DNA of 64,000 nt from Novosphingobium capsulatum NBRC 12533 (GTDB lineage Bacteria > Pseudomonadota > Alphaproteobacteria > Sphingomonadales > Sphingomonadaceae), in assembly GCF_001598375.1 (NCBI RefSeq), contig NZ_BCYV01000013.1, positions 124,001 through 188,000 on the forward strand, in the 5' to 3' direction. The stretch's first letter is position 1, and every line of letters begins with the position of its first letter. The position numbers were made by a program, and so were the translations under genes. A model generated the notes under the pieces. The model was not told where the DNA came from and searched no databases. It saw only the letters and a list, made by a program, of their open reading frames with translations. This document shows positions 54,617 through 64,000 of the stretch, piece after piece.

Positions 54617-56497
54617 GTGAAGACATCGCTTGTTGCGCTGGCCACTGCCATGATGCTGGCCGCCCCTGCCTATGCCGATGAAGCCCCCGTCACCGATGGC
54701 GCGCAGATCACCGTGCTGGCCACCGGCAACGACCTGTCGCTCGACCAGACCGGCCAGGCCATCACCGTGTTGCAGTTGCAGACGATCGAGGCGGTGCAGG
54801 GCGTTGACCTGACCCGCGTGCTCGATCGCGTGCCGGGCCTGACCTGGTCGCGCACCGGCGGGCTGGGTGCGCAAACTGCCGTGCGCCTGCGCGGCGGGGA
54901 AGGGCAGCACACCCTGGTGCTGGTCGATGGCGTGCGCGTGGAAGATCCTTCGGCGCCGTCGGGCGGGTTTGATTTTGGCACGCTGACCAGCGGCGGGATC
55001 GAGCGGATCGAAGTGCTGCGCGGCTCCAACTCGGTGGTCTGGGGCAGCTCTGCCATCGGCGGGGTGATCGCGGTGACCACGCGCGAGATCGATGGCGTCG
55101 AAGCCTCGGCCGAGGCCGGCTCGCGCCGCAGCTATGATGCCGATGCCGCAGCCGGCGTGAAGCGCGACCGCTATGCCTTCTCGATCGATGGCGGCTATGC
55201 CACCACCGATGGCATTTCGGCCGCTGCCAGCGGGACCGAGCGCGATGGCTATGACCAGTGGCGCGTGGGCGGCAAGGCGCGGGTCAACCTCACCGATACG
55301 CTCTCGCTGGTCGCCAATGCCCGCTATGCCGATGGCAAGACCCAGATCGATGGCTATCCCGCGCCCGACTATGTCTTTGCCGATACGCCGGAATACACCA
55401 CCACGCGGCAGTTCTTCGGCCGCGCCGGGCTGCACTATGCCGGCGGTCCGCTGACGCTCGATGCTGGCTATGCCCTGTCCGACACGCGCCGCCGCTATTA
55501 CACCGGCGGGGCCGACAACGCCTTCGAATATGGCTACAATGGCCGCAGCGAGCGGGTGGAATTGAACGGCCGCTATAGCCTGCCTGCTGATTTCGCGCTC
55601 GATTTCGGGGCGGATCGCGAATGGACCCGGTTCGACAGCACCTATGACACGCGCCAGAACGCGCACCTGACCAGCGGCCATGCCATGCTTGGCTGGTACA
55701 CCGCCAAGGCCAGCCTCGCCGCCGGCGTGCGCTATGACGAACAGAGCCAGTTCGGCAGCAATGTCAGCCTGGGGGCAAACGGCACGGTGGAAGTGGTGCG
55801 CGGGCTGCGCTTCAATGCCAGCTATGGCGAAGGCTTCCGCGCGCCCACGCTCTATCAGCTGCTTTCGCCCGATTACGGCAATGCCGCGCTCGATCCCGAA
55901 CGCAGCCGCAGCTATGACCTGGGCGTGGTCTACACCAGCCAGGATGGCGGCTTCCATGCCGGGGTCACGCTGTTCCGCCGCGATACCCGCAATCTGATCG
56001 CCTATGTCTCGTGCTTCATGGCGCAAACCGCGCTGTGCCAGGGCCATGCCTATGGCGTCTATGACAACGTCGGCAAGGCGCGCGCGCAAGGCGTCGAGCT
56101 CGATGTGGGCGCCGCGCTCAGCAGCCAGGTCAAGGGCACGATCGCCTATGCCTATACCGAGGCGACCGATCGCACGCCTGGCGCCACCACATTCGGCAAC
56201 GACCTGGCGCGCCGCCCGCGCCACGCGCTGACCACCTCGCTCGATTGGACCACGCCCTGGGCTGGGCTGGCCTTGGCCGCGGACCTGCGCTTCCAGTCGG
56301 AAAGTTTTGACAACGCGGCCAATTCGATCAAGTTGGCGGGCGGTAGCGTCACCACCGTGCGCGCCAGTTTGCCGATCCTTCATCAGGCCGAACTTTTCGG
56401 CCGGGTGGAAAACGTGTTCGATCGGCCGCTGGTGACGGCAGCGGGCTATGGCGCGCTGGGTCGTTCCGTGTTCGGTGGCGTTCGCCTGCGGTACTGA
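54617..56497 (+). CDS. btuB: TonB-dependent vitamin B12 receptor
   Basis: A 626-residue outer-membrane receptor. A GTG start with GGGAGG 9 nt upstream gives the signal peptide KTSLVALATAMMLAAPAYA. The TonB box region ITVLATGNDLSL is followed by the plug (DLTRVLDRVPGLTWSRTGGL; VEDPSAPSGGFDFGTLTSGG; EVLRGSNSVVWGSSAIGGVI) and a 22-strand barrel ending FGGVRLRY. The upstream cobalamin riboswitch and the downstream btuF-btuC-btuD genes identify the substrate as cobalamin or corrinoids. Confidence 0.95.
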   Translation: MKTSLVALATAMMLAAPAYADEAPVTDGAQITVLATGNDLSLDQTGQAITVLQLQTIEAVQGVDLTRVLDRVPGLTWSRTGGLGAQTAVRLRGGEGQHTLVLVDGVRVEDPSAPSGGFDFGTLTSGGIERIEVLRGSNSVVWGSSAIGGVIAVTTREIDGVEASAEAGSRRSYDADAAAGVKRDRYAFSIDGGYATTDGISAAASGTERDGYDQWRVGGKARVNLTDTLSLVANARYADGKTQIDGYPAPDYVFADTPEYTTTRQFFGRAGLHYAGGPLTLDAGYALSDTRRRYYTGGADNAFEYGYNGRSERVELNGRYSLPADFALDFGADREWTRFDSTYDTRQNAHLTSGHAMLGWYTAKASLAAGVRYDEQSQFGSNVSLGANGTVEVVRGLRFNASYGEGFRAPTLYQLLSPDYGNAALDPERSRSYDLGVVYTSQDGGFHAGVTLFRRDTRNLIAYVSCFMAQTALCQGHAYGVYDNVGKARAQGVELDVGAALSSQVKGTIAYAYTEATDRTPGATTFGNDLARRPRHALTTSLDWTTPWAGLALAADLRFQSESFDNAANSIKLAGGSVTTVRASLPILHQAELFGRVENVFDRPLVTAAGYGALGRSVFGGVRLRY

Positions 56498-56530
56498 TGG
56501 CGTTGCGCCGGTTGGAGGAATGGCTTTGCC

Positions 56531-57445
56531 GTGAGCGGCCGCATCGTGCCTGACTTTGCCTTGCTCTGCCGGCGCATGGGGCGCGGTGCCGTGGTGCTGG
56601 CGCTGATGCTGGGCGGGTGCGCGCAGGTGGCTCCCGCCGATCCGCAGGCCACCGATCGTCTGCCCCGGATCGTGTCGCTCAACCCTTGCAGCGATGCGAT
56701 CCTGGCAGAAGTGGCCGATCCCGCGCAGATCCTGGCGCTGTCTTCCTACAGCCGCGATCCGGCACAAACCTCGATGGACGTGGCGCAGGCCATGCGCTTT
56801 GCCACCACCGATGGCGCGGTAGAAAGCGTGCTGGCGCTGCATCCCGATCTGGTGGTGACCAGCACCTATGCCGATCCGGCCACGCTGGCGGCGTTGCGCG
56901 GGCTGGGCCTGCGCGTGGAAACGGTGGGCATTGCCGAATCGCTCGATGCCGCGCGCGCCCAGGTGCGCAGCCTGGCCGGCTGGGCCGGGCAGCCGGCGCG
57001 CGGCGCCGCGCTGATCGCGCGGATCGACCGCGCAGTCGCCGCCGCGGCGCCGCCGCCGGGCACGGCGCCGATCACGGCCGTGCTGTGGGAACCGGGCGGC
57101 CTGGTGCCGGGCCAGAATACCCTGGCATCAGACCTGATGATGCGTGCCGGCTTTGCCAATTTCAGTGCGCAACGCGGCCTGGGCCAATCCGAACGCCTGT
57201 CGCTGGAGCGCATGCTGGCCGATCCGCCGCGCGTGATCATGGCCGTGGGCACCCCGCGCGGCACCCTGGCCGATCAGGCCGCGCCGCAGGAAGACCGCCT
57301 GCTGTTCCATCCCGCGCTGGCGGCGCTGCGCCACACCGCGCGCGTGCCGATTTCCCCCAACCTGATCTATTGCGGCGGCCCAACCATTCCCCGGTTCCTG
57401 AACCGCATGGTGGCGGTGCGCCAAGAGCTGGAAGCGATGCCATGA
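56531..57445 (+). CDS. btuF: Cobalamin-binding lipoprotein of the ABC importer
   Basis: A 304-residue helical-backbone (type III) binding protein. A lipoprotein signal is present (VVLALMLGGC, Cys30), so it is anchored rather than free. Domain marks: LPRIVSLNPCSDAILAEVAD, HPDLVVTSTYADPATLAALR, GLVPGQNTLASDLMMRAGFA. It passes B12 to BtuCD. The GTG at 56531 has GGAGG 12 nt upstream; an ATG at 56576 is a possible start. Stop overlaps btuC. Confidence 0.92.
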   Translation: MSGRIVPDFALLCRRMGRGAVVLALMLGGCAQVAPADPQATDRLPRIVSLNPCSDAILAEVADPAQILALSSYSRDPAQTSMDVAQAMRFATTDGAVESVLALHPDLVVTSTYADPATLAALRGLGLRVETVGIAESLDAARAQVRSLAGWAGQPARGAALIARIDRAVAAAAPPPGTAPITAVLWEPGGLVPGQNTLASDLMMRAGFANFSAQRGLGQSERLSLERMLADPPRVIMAVGTPRGTLADQAAPQEDRLLFHPALAALRHTARVPISPNLIYCGGPTIPRFLNRMVAVRQELEAMP

Positions 57446-58425
57446 ACCGTGCTGCCTTGCCCCTGGTGCTGGGTGGCTTGCTGCTCGTGCTGTTTCCGCT
57501 GTGCCTGCTGGCCGGGCAGGTGTGGATCAATCCGTTCGATCCGGCCGGTGCCAATGCCACGGTGATCCTGGCGCAACTGCGCCTGCCGCGCGCGGTGCTG
57601 GCGGTGATCGTCGGGGCCGGACTGGGCGCGGCGGGTGCGGCGATGCAGGGCTATCTGCGCAATCCCCTGGCCGATCCCGGCCTGTTCGGGGTGGCGCCGC
57701 TCGCCGCGCTAGGTGCGGTGCTGTCGCTGTTTACCGGCTTTGCGGTGCAGCCTTTCGCGCTGCCGGCGATGGCCCTGGCGGGCGCCGCTGGGGGCATGGT
57801 GCTGCTGGCACTGATCGCGTCGGGACCGCGCACGGGCCTGGCCGGGGGCGTGGCGCTGTTCACGCTGGCCGGCATGATGCTGTCCAGCCTCGCCGGCGCG
57901 TTGACCAGCCTGGCGATCAGCCTGGCGCCCAATCCCTTTGCCCTGACCGAGATTGTCACCTGGCTGATGGGCGCGCTGACCGATCGCAGCTGGCACGATG
58001 TGGCGCTGGCCGCGCCGCTCACCGCGCTGGGGCTGGTGCTGCTGTGGCGTGCCGGGCCGGCGCTCGATGCGCTCACCCTGGGCGAACTGGCGGCCCGCTC
58101 GATGGGCCTCGATCCGGTGGCCTTGCGCGGATTGATGGTGGTGGGCGTGGGCCTGGTTGTGGGTGCCGGGGTTTCGGCGGCCGGGGTCATCGGCTTTGTC
58201 GGGCTGATGGTGCCGCATATCGTGCGCCCGTTCACCGATCGCCGCCCATCCAGCCTGCTGCTGCCCAGCGCGTTGGCCGGCGCACTGTTGCTGCTGCTCG
58301 CCGATTCGCTGTGCCGTTGCCTGCCGCTGGCGGGCGGTGAGCTGCGCCTGGGCATAGCGCTCAGCCTGCTGGGCGCGCCGTTCTTCCTGCATCTTTTGCT
58401 GCGCCTGCGGCGCGGCCTGGCTTGA
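57442..58425 (+). CDS. btuC: Cobalamin ABC importer permease
   Basis: A 327-residue FecCD-family permease with about 10 helices. Family marks: LRLPRAVLAVIVGAGLGAAG, AAMQGYLRNPLADPGLFGVA, WLMGALTDRSWHDV, LAARSMGLDP and AAGVIGFVGLMVPHIVRPFT. The ATG overlaps the btuF stop (ATGA). Complete. Confidence 0.95.
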   Translation: MNRAALPLVLGGLLLVLFPLCLLAGQVWINPFDPAGANATVILAQLRLPRAVLAVIVGAGLGAAGAAMQGYLRNPLADPGLFGVAPLAALGAVLSLFTGFAVQPFALPAMALAGAAGGMVLLALIASGPRTGLAGGVALFTLAGMMLSSLAGALTSLAISLAPNPFALTEIVTWLMGALTDRSWHDVALAAPLTALGLVLLWRAGPALDALTLGELAARSMGLDPVALRGLMVVGVGLVVGAGVSAAGVIGFVGLMVPHIVRPFTDRRPSSLLLPSALAGALLLLLADSLCRCLPLAGGELRLGIALSLLGAPFFLHLLLRLRRGLA

Positions 58426-58438
58426 GAGGCCCGGGGCT

Positions 58439-59176
58439 ATGGATCTTGTTGCCGATGCCGTCACCATGGTGGGCCGCCTGCGCGATGTGCGCGTGGGGCT
58501 GTCGCCAGGACGCCTGACCGCGATTTGCGGGCCGAACGGAGCAGGCAAGTCCACGCTGCTTTCGGCGCTTGCTGGCCTGGAAGAGCCCGATGGCGGGCAC
58601 GTGTCTTTGGGGCAGCATCGCCTGGCCGAACTGACCGCGCGCGAACGCGCCATTGCCATCGGCTATCTGCCGCAAGCGGGCGAGGTGGCGTGGAACGTGA
58701 CGGTGGAAACGCTGGTGCGGCTGGGCCGCCTGCCGCACCGCACACCGATGCGGATAGACGCGGCCGCAACCATGGCAGCCTTGCAGGCACTTGACCTTAC
58801 CGGCCTTGCCGGGCGCGAGGTGGGCACGCTGTCGGGCGGGGAGCGGGCACGCGCGCTGCTGGCGCGGGTCCTGGCCGGACAGCCGCGCTGGATTCTGGCA
58901 GACGAGCCGCTGGCTGCGCTCGACCTGGCCCACCAGCAGGCGCTGCTCGCCCATTTTCGCCGCCTGGCAGGGCAGGGCGTGGGCGTGGTGGTGGTGCTGC
59001 ACGATCTGGCCCTGGCGATGAACCATGCCGATCACGTCATCGTGCTCGACCGTGGCACCGTGGCCGCCAACGGCGCGCCGCACCTGGCGCTGGCCGAAGG
59101 CGTGCTGGCCGGGGTCTGGGGCGTCAAGGCACGCTGGGTGGGCGATGGGCGCAGCCGCGCGCTTGCGATCGGCTGA
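58439..59176 (+). CDS. btuD: Cobalamin ABC importer ATPase
   Basis: A 245-residue ATPase of the FepC/BtuD group. Walker [19 protein letters not shown]-loop [15 protein letters not shown], signature [16 protein letters not shown], Walker [18 protein letters not shown] and H-loop [15 protein letters not shown]. It starts 13 nt after btuC and closes the btuB-F-C-D operon. No cobalamin synthesis gene is in the window. Confidence 0.94.
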   Translation: MDLVADAVTMVGRLRDVRVGLSPGRLTAICGPNGAGKSTLLSALAGLEEPDGGHVSLGQHRLAELTARERAIAIGYLPQAGEVAWNVTVETLVRLGRLPHRTPMRIDAAATMAALQALDLTGLAGREVGTLSGGERARALLARVLAGQPRWILADEPLAALDLAHQQALLAHFRRLAGQGVGVVVVLHDLALAMNHADHVIVLDRGTVAANGAPHLALAEGVLAGVWGVKARWVGDGRSRALAIG

Positions 59177-59264
59177 TCGGCTCCCCACATCAGGGGCCAA
59201 TCGCCCTTGCCCACCGAGCCATCTTGCGCGGTTCTTGCTGCGCTGCGACAGGCTTGCGTGAATC

Positions 59265-59279
59265 GAACAAATCTGGAAC
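59265..59279. promoter_or_regulatory. LexA (SOS) box of uvrA
   Basis: GAAC-aaatctg-GAAC is the direct repeat (N7) recognised by alphaproteobacterial LexA, written on this strand as the complement of GTTC-N7-GTTC. It lies 10 nt before the uvrA start, as expected for an SOS gene. Confidence 0.85.
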
Positions 59280-59289
59280 ATTGCCCTTC

Positions 59290-62250
59290 ATGTCGACCGC
59301 CCCCACACGTGCGCCCGGTGCCGCTCGCTCCGCGCTGACCACCCTTTCCGTGCGCGGCGCGCGCGAGCACAACCTCAAGGGGATCGATGTTGATCTGCCG
59401 CGCGACAGCCTGGTGGTGATCACCGGCCTGTCCGGTTCGGGCAAGTCCAGCCTGGCGTTCGACACGATCTATGCCGAAGGGCAGCGGCGCTATGTCGAAT
59501 CGCTGTCGGCCTATGCGCGCCAGTTCCTGGAAATGATGCAGAAGCCCGATGTGGAGCACATCGACGGCCTCTCGCCGGCGATCTCGATCGAGCAGAAGAC
59601 CACCAGCCGCAACCCGCGCTCCACCGTGGCGACGGTCACCGAAATCTATGACTACATGCGCCTGCTCTGGGCGCGGATCGGCGTGCCCTATTCGCCGGCC
59701 ACCGGCCTGCCGATCAGCGCGCAGACCGTCAGCCAGATGGTCGATCGCGTGATGGCCCTGCCCGAAGGCACGCGCGCCTATCTGCTGGCGCCGGTGGTGC
59801 GCGGCCGCAAGGGCGAATACCGCAAGGAACTCGCCGAGTGGCAGAAGGCGGGCTACACCCGCGTGCGCATCGATGGTGAGCTTTACGCGATCGAAGACGC
59901 CCCCGCGCTCGACAAGAAGTACAAGCACGATATCGAGGTGGTGGTCGACCGCATCGCGGTGAAGGACGGCATCCAGACGCGCCTGGCCGACAGTTTCGAG
60001 CAGGCGCTCAAGCTGGCCGATGGGCTGGTCTTCATCGACCTGGCCGACACGACCGTGGCTGAATTGAATGGCGAGGCGGCGCGGGAAAAGGCCAAGAAAG
60101 GCACAGCGAAAGGCCAACTCAAGGGCGCCGGCCTGCCCGACAACCGGATTGTCCTGTCGGAAAAGTTTGCCTGCCCGGTCTCGGGCTTCACGCTCGACGC
60201 GCTCGAACCGCGGCTGTTCTCGTTCAACGCGCCGCAGGGGGCGTGCCCGGCGTGTGACGGGCTGGGCGAAAAGCTGCTGTTCGATCCGCAACTGGTGGTG
60301 CCGAACGAGCATTTGAGCCTCAAGCAGGGCGCGATCGTGCCCTGGGCCAAGTCCAACCCGCCCAGTCCCTATTACATGCAGGTGCTGGCCAGCCTGGCTG
60401 ATCATTTCGGCTTCAACCTCGATACCCCGTGGGACAAGCTGCCGGGCGAGGTGAAGATCGTGATCCTGCATGGCACGGCGGGCAAGGCCGTGCCGCTGAC
60501 CTTCATCGACGGCAAGAAGAGCTACACCGTTTCCAAGGCGTTCGAAGGCGTGATCGGCAATCTCAATCGCCGCATGCTGCAAACCGAAAGCGCCTGGATG
60601 CGCGAGGAACTGGGCAAGTTCCAGACCGCGCAGCCCTGCGAAACCTGCAACGGCGCGCGGTTGAAGCCCGAGGCGTTGAGCGTGAAAGTGGCGGGCAACG
60701 ACATTTCTGCCAGCACGCGCCTGTCGGTCAGCGATGCACTGGAATGGTTCGCCACGCTCGACGCGAAGCTGACCAGCCAGCAGAGCCAGATTGCCAAGGC
60801 GATCCTCAAGGAAATCAACGAGCGTCTTGGCTTCCTCAACAATGTCGGGCTCGATTACCTCAACCTCGATCGCACCTCGGGCACGCTGTCGGGCGGGGAA
60901 TCGCAGCGCATTCGCCTGGCCAGCCAGATCGGTTCGGGCCTGTCGGGCGTGCTCTACGTGCTCGACGAACCGTCGATCGGCCTGCACCAGCGCGACAACG
61001 ACCGCCTGCTCGAAACCTTGAAGCGGCTGCGCGACCTGGGCAACACGGTGATCGTGGTAGAGCATGACGAGGACGCGATCCGCGCGGCGGACTATGTCGT
61101 CGATCTCGGCCCCGGCGCGGGCGTCCACGGCGGCGAGATCGTCGCCCAGGGCACGCTCGACGATATCCTCGCCAATCCCGACAGCCTCACCGGGCAATAC
61201 CTGACCGGCGCGCGCCGGATCGAGGTGCCCAAGAAGCGCCGCAAGGGCAATGGCTTGTCCCTGGTGGTGGAAGGCGCGCGGGCCAACAATCTTAAGAACG
61301 TGACGGCCAAGATTCCGCTCGGCACGTTCTGCTGCGTCACGGGTGTGTCGGGCTCGGGCAAGTCCAGCCTCACCATCGATACGCTGCAGGCCGGTGCTGC
61401 CCGTGTGCTCAATGGCGCGCGCGTGGTGGCCGGCGCGCATGACGCGATCAAGGGCCTGGAGCATTGCGACAAGGTGATCGAGATCGACCAGTCGCCGATT
61501 GGCCGCACCCCGCGCTCCAACCCGGCGACCTATACCGGTTCGTTCACCCTGATCCGGGACTGGTTTGCCGGCCTGCCCGAGGCGCAGGCGCGCGGCTACA
61601 AGGCCGGGCGGTTCAGCTTCAACGTCAAGGGCGGACGCTGCGAGGCGTGCCAGGGCGATGGCCTGATCAAGATCGAGATGCACTTCCTGCCCGATGTCTA
61701 CGTGACGTGCGAGGAATGCGGCGGCAAGCGTTACAACCGCGAAACGCTGGAGGTGAAGTTCAAGGGCCACTCCATCGCCGACGTGCTCGACATGACGATC
61801 GAAGACGCGGTGGAGTTCTTCAAGGCCGTGCCCCCGATCCGCGATCGCATGGCCATGCTGGGCGAAGTGGGCCTGGGCTATGTCAAGGTGGGGCAGCAGG
61901 CCACCACGCTATCGGGCGGCGAAGCGCAGCGCGTGAAGCTGGCCAAGGAACTGGCCCGTCGCTCCACCGGCAAGACGCTCTACATCCTCGATGAGCCCAC
62001 CACGGGCCTGCATTTCGAAGACGTGCGCAAGCTGCTGGAAGTGCTCCACCGCCTGGTGGAGCAGGGCAACAGCGTGGTGGTGATCGAACACAATCTGGAT
62101 GTGATCAAGACCGCCGACTGGATCATCGACATGGGCCCCGAAGGCGGCGTGCGCGGCGGCGAAGTGGTGGCCGTGGGCACGCCGGAACAGGTCGCCAAGA
62201 ACAAGGCGAGCTTTACCGGGCACTATCTGGCGCCGTTGCTGAAGCGGTGA
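59290..62250 (+). CDS. uvrA: Excinuclease ABC subunit A
   Basis: A 986-residue damage-recognition ATPase of nucleotide excision repair. It has two ABC modules with Walker A motifs [16 protein letters not shown] and [16 protein letters not shown], and signatures [16 protein letters not shown] and [16 protein letters not shown]. Zinc-binding Cys pairs are seen in [25 protein letters not shown] and [10 protein letters not shown]. The start [14 protein letters not shown] at 59290 suits the family; the frame is open to 59224. Preceded by a LexA box and ended by a strong hairpin. Confidence 0.98.
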   Translation: MSTAPTRAPGAARSALTTLSVRGAREHNLKGIDVDLPRDSLVVITGLSGSGKSSLAFDTIYAEGQRRYVESLSAYARQFLEMMQKPDVEHIDGLSPAISIEQKTTSRNPRSTVATVTEIYDYMRLLWARIGVPYSPATGLPISAQTVSQMVDRVMALPEGTRAYLLAPVVRGRKGEYRKELAEWQKAGYTRVRIDGELYAIEDAPALDKKYKHDIEVVVDRIAVKDGIQTRLADSFEQALKLADGLVFIDLADTTVAELNGEAAREKAKKGTAKGQLKGAGLPDNRIVLSEKFACPVSGFTLDALEPRLFSFNAPQGACPACDGLGEKLLFDPQLVVPNEHLSLKQGAIVPWAKSNPPSPYYMQVLASLADHFGFNLDTPWDKLPGEVKIVILHGTAGKAVPLTFIDGKKSYTVSKAFEGVIGNLNRRMLQTESAWMREELGKFQTAQPCETCNGARLKPEALSVKVAGNDISASTRLSVSDALEWFATLDAKLTSQQSQIAKAILKEINERLGFLNNVGLDYLNLDRTSGTLSGGESQRIRLASQIGSGLSGVLYVLDEPSIGLHQRDNDRLLETLKRLRDLGNTVIVVEHDEDAIRAADYVVDLGPGAGVHGGEIVAQGTLDDILANPDSLTGQYLTGARRIEVPKKRRKGNGLSLVVEGARANNLKNVTAKIPLGTFCCVTGVSGSGKSSLTIDTLQAGAARVLNGARVVAGAHDAIKGLEHCDKVIEIDQSPIGRTPRSNPATYTGSFTLIRDWFAGLPEAQARGYKAGRFSFNVKGGRCEACQGDGLIKIEMHFLPDVYVTCEECGGKRYNRETLEVKFKGHSIADVLDMTIEDAVEFFKAVPPIRDRMAMLGEVGLGYVKVGQQATTLSGGEAQRVKLAKELARRSTGKTLYILDEPTTGLHFEDVRKLLEVLHRLVEQGNSVVVIEHNLDVIKTADWIIDMGPEGGVRGGEVVAVGTPEQVAKNKASFTGHYLAPLLKR

Positions 62251-62257
62251 GCGACAG

Positions 62258-62284
62258 GCCCCTCGCCGCCGTGCGGCGAGGGGC
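62258..62284. terminator. Perfect hairpin between convergent uvrA and rlmJ
   Basis: GCCCCTCGCCGC (62258-62269) and GCGGCGAGGGGC (62273-62284) with a 3-nt loop form a 12-bp perfect stem 8 nt past the uvrA stop and 20 nt before the rlmJ stop. It may serve both strands. T runs are lacking. Confidence 0.6.
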
Positions 62285-62303
62285 TACGCGGCAGGCCGCC
62301 CGA

Positions 62304-63134
62304 TCACGCGCCCAGCCAGGCGGCGGCAAGCTCGCCCCGGTGCCCTTCCGGGGCCAGCGCGGCGCGCAGCGCTTCGAGCATGGGCGGCAGTGCCTGGGTA
62401 AAGGCGTAGGGCGGGTTGACGATGAACAGCCCGGCCCCGTTGTAGATGCCCGGCTGGTCGGCATCATAGAGCCAATGTTCGATGGTCAGCAGTTTCGGGA
62501 TGCGCAGCTTGCGCAGCTGTTCTTTCCACCGGACATGCGCGGCGCGGTCCTTGAGCGGATACCAGATCACCGTCACGCCATGGGCCCATTTGCGCTGGGC
62601 TGCGGCAAGCGTCGTGACGATCCGCGCGCGTTCGTCGGTCTGTTCATAAGGCGGGTCGACCACCACCAGTCCACGCGCGGTGCGGGGCGGCACCATCGCC
62701 AGCCATAGCTCATAGGCATCACGCTGATGCACGGCGGCGGGCGTATCGCGCATTGCGCCGCGCAGGGCATAGGCATCGTCCGGGTGTTTTTCGTTCAGGA
62801 TCAGCAGATCCTGCGGCCGCAGCAGTTGCGCAAGAAACCGTGGCGAACCGGGATAGAGCTGTGGCTCCGCGCCCTCGTTCACGGCCTGCACGGCGGCGCG
62901 ATAGTCGTCCAGCAGGGGGTTCTGGTCGGCAAAGGCCCGCATAACGCCCTGCGTCGCTTCGCCGGTGCGCTGGGCCGCATCGCCGCGCAGGTCGTAAATC
63001 CCGCAGCCGGCATGGGTGTCGATCAGGGTCAGCGCGCCGTCTTTTTGCTGCAAGGCCCGCACCAGCGCGATCAGCAGGGCATGCTTGACGACATCGGCGC
63101 TGTTGCCCGCATGGAAGGAATGGCGGTAATTCAT
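62304..63134 (-). CDS. rlmJ: 23S rRNA (adenine-2030-N6)-methyltransferase
   Basis: A 276-residue SAM-dependent methyltransferase. The N-terminal MNYRHSFHAGNSADVVKHAL is diagnostic of RlmJ; then LTLIDTHAGCGIYDL (SAM site), FLAQLLRPQDLLILNEKHPD and the catalytic DPPYEQ. Complete. It modifies A2030 of 23S rRNA. Confidence 0.95.
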   Translation of the reverse strand: MNYRHSFHAGNSADVVKHALLIALVRALQQKDGALTLIDTHAGCGIYDLRGDAAQRTGEATQGVMRAFADQNPLLDDYRAAVQAVNEGAEPQLYPGSPRFLAQLLRPQDLLILNEKHPDDAYALRGAMRDTPAAVHQRDAYELWLAMVPPRTARGLVVVDPPYEQTDERARIVTTLAAAQRKWAHGVTVIWYPLKDRAAHVRWKEQLRKLRIPKLLTIEHWLYDADQPGIYNGAGLFIVNPPYAFTQALPPMLEALRAALAPEGHRGELAAAWLGA

Positions 63135-63252
63135 GCTGCTTCAAAATCCTGACGGTCTGCCGAGAGGCGGGCACGCGGGCTGGCACGCCCTGGTCGCACC
63201 GCTGCGACAGCGCCCTTAGCCTGCGACGTCATTCTTCACCAGACCAGCCGTG

Positions 63253-64000
63253 TCAGTCGCGCAGCGCCGTATCCCGGCGCACGAACCACAGCGCCAGGAC
63301 CGCGAGCGCGACCAGCACGCCGCATAGCAGCCAGGCGGCATTGACCGCAGGAACGAGCGCGGCCTTTTCCACCAGGGGCCGCACCATCTCGGTGGTGAAA
63401 TCGTCGAGCGGCTGGCCGCGCTGTTCCAGGAAGGCGTCGCGCGGAATGCCGATGCGCACGGCGGTGGCCACGTCACCGGCGCGCAACTGGTCGGCGATGT
63501 GGTTGCTGGCGGTGGCGGCGCGGCTGAAAATCGTGGTGTCGATCAGCGCCAGGCCGACCGCGCCGCCCAGGTTGCGCATCATGTTGAACAGCCCGCTGGC
63601 ATCGGCCACGAGCCGATCGGGTAGCCGCCCCAATGCCATGCGGGTTGGCGGCAGCAGGCAGAACATGATGGCGGCGCCACGCACGATTTGGGGCAGGATC
63701 ATCGCGCGGAAATCGGTCTGCTCGGTCTGCCCGGTGCTGAGCAGCAGGCCGATGGCGAACAGCACGAAGCCAAAGCCGGCGAGCAGGCGCGGGTCCATCC
63801 GGCGTTCGGCATAGACTGCGATCGGCGCGACCAGCAGCTGCGTGCAGCCGGTTACCAGCATGATCTCGCCAATGCGCAGCGGGCCGTGTTCGCGCACCAG
63901 GCCCAGGAAGAAGGGCATGAGATAAGTCGAGCCAAACAGCCCGAAGCCGAGAACGAAGCTGAGCAGGCAGCCGATGGTGAAGTTGCGATCGGCAAAGCAG
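63253..64000 (-). CDS. DHA2-type MFS exporter (EmrB/QacA family), C-terminal part
   Basis: The gene enters from the right edge; 248 residues of its end are visible, beginning FADRNFTIGCLLSFVLGFGL, a stretch typical of EmrB-like 14-helix drug exporters. Later segments are LPQIVRGAAIMFCLLPPTRM and NMMRNLGGAVGLALIDTTIF, characteristic of the second half. The C-terminal helix is VLVALAVLALWFVRR. No partner (EmrA) is inside the window; it would lie upstream. Substrate unknown. Confidence 0.9.
   Translation of the reverse strand, partial: CFADRNFTIGCLLSFVLGFGLFGSTYLMPFFLGLVREHGPLRIGEIMLVTGCTQLLVAPIAVYAERRMDPRLLAGFGFVLFAIGLLLSTGQTEQTDFRAMILPQIVRGAAIMFCLLPPTRMALGRLPDRLVADASGLFNMMRNLGGAVGLALIDTTIFSRAATASNHIADQLRAGDVATAVRIGIPRDAFLEQRGQPLDDFTTEMVRPLVEKAALVPAVNAAWLLCGVLVALAVLALWFVRRDTALRD

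Noticed and set aside
54149..56842. Leftward open frame continuing the cell-wall hydrolase gene upstream across btuB
   Set aside because: The domain, membrane helix and plausible start are all downstream of 54148; the rest is antisense of btuB and its riboswitch.

Overview
The window is about 64 kb of GC-rich chromosomal DNA whose gene content points to an alphaproteobacterium of the order Sphingomonadales (Novosphingobium or Sphingomonas type). The signs are many TonB-dependent receptors, a CrtZ carotenoid hydroxylase, an alphaproteobacterial LexA box (GAAC-N7-GAAC) before uvrA, gltA-independent mdh/sucAB/lpdA organisation, and the palindromic repeats typical of sphingomonad intergenic DNA. 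No prophage, insertion sequence, transposase, integrase or CRISPR array is visible. The DNA looks like core chromosome with sprinkled non-coding repeats.

Layout: 0-10 kb holds the 5' end of a chorismate mutase gene, a polyprenyl diphosphate synthase, a thiol/GST-like protein, HrpB helicase (with an in-frame repeat insertion), a Kef-type antiporter, a membrane-tethered LuxR-type regulator, tRNA-Thr(UGU), and a DUF429-like/rarA pair. 10-20 kb holds a PadR regulator with a palindromic operator, a polytopic membrane protein, a GT4 glycosyltransferase, TypA, a TonB receptor and two tandem DUF805 proteins. 20-26 kb holds a YbbP/YbbA ABC system divergent from the TesA esterase, then RecF. 25.7-29.5 kb is a phage-shock (Psp) locus: PspF divergent from a sigma-54-driven operon with PspA, PspB, PspC and four further small membrane proteins, three of which carry a PspB-like tail module. 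29.8-35.7 kb holds sufE, DUF454, MOSC, crtZ, and leuC/leuD separated by a DNA glycosylase and a tiny membrane protein. 35.7-42.5 kb is a three-gene transglutaminase / circularly permuted ATP-grasp + alpha-E / DUF2126 operon, a predicted but functionally undefined peptide-ligating system. 42.6-52 kb holds a TRIC-type channel, a DUF4403 lipoprotein, and lpdA-odhB-sucA-mdh of the TCA cycle. 52-59 kb holds a cell-wall hydrolase and a cobalamin-riboswitch-controlled btuB-btuF-btuC-btuD uptake operon. 59-64 kb holds uvrA, rlmJ and a truncated MFS exporter.

The most unusual material is non-coding. Two unrelated sequences of almost equal size (266 and 270 nt) share one architecture: a 33-34 bp terminal stem enclosing two ~20 bp hairpins, giving a three-way-junction (cloverleaf) shape. 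One lies exactly between the stop codons of two convergent genes, the other just before sufE and around its ribosome binding site. Three further repeat families occur as inverted doublets; for two of them (three loci) the spacer is 23-25 nt, as in REPIN elements. One of these sits in frame inside hrpB, one supplies the stop codon of tesA, and a CT-rich family supplies the C-terminal tail of the TRIC-type protein.
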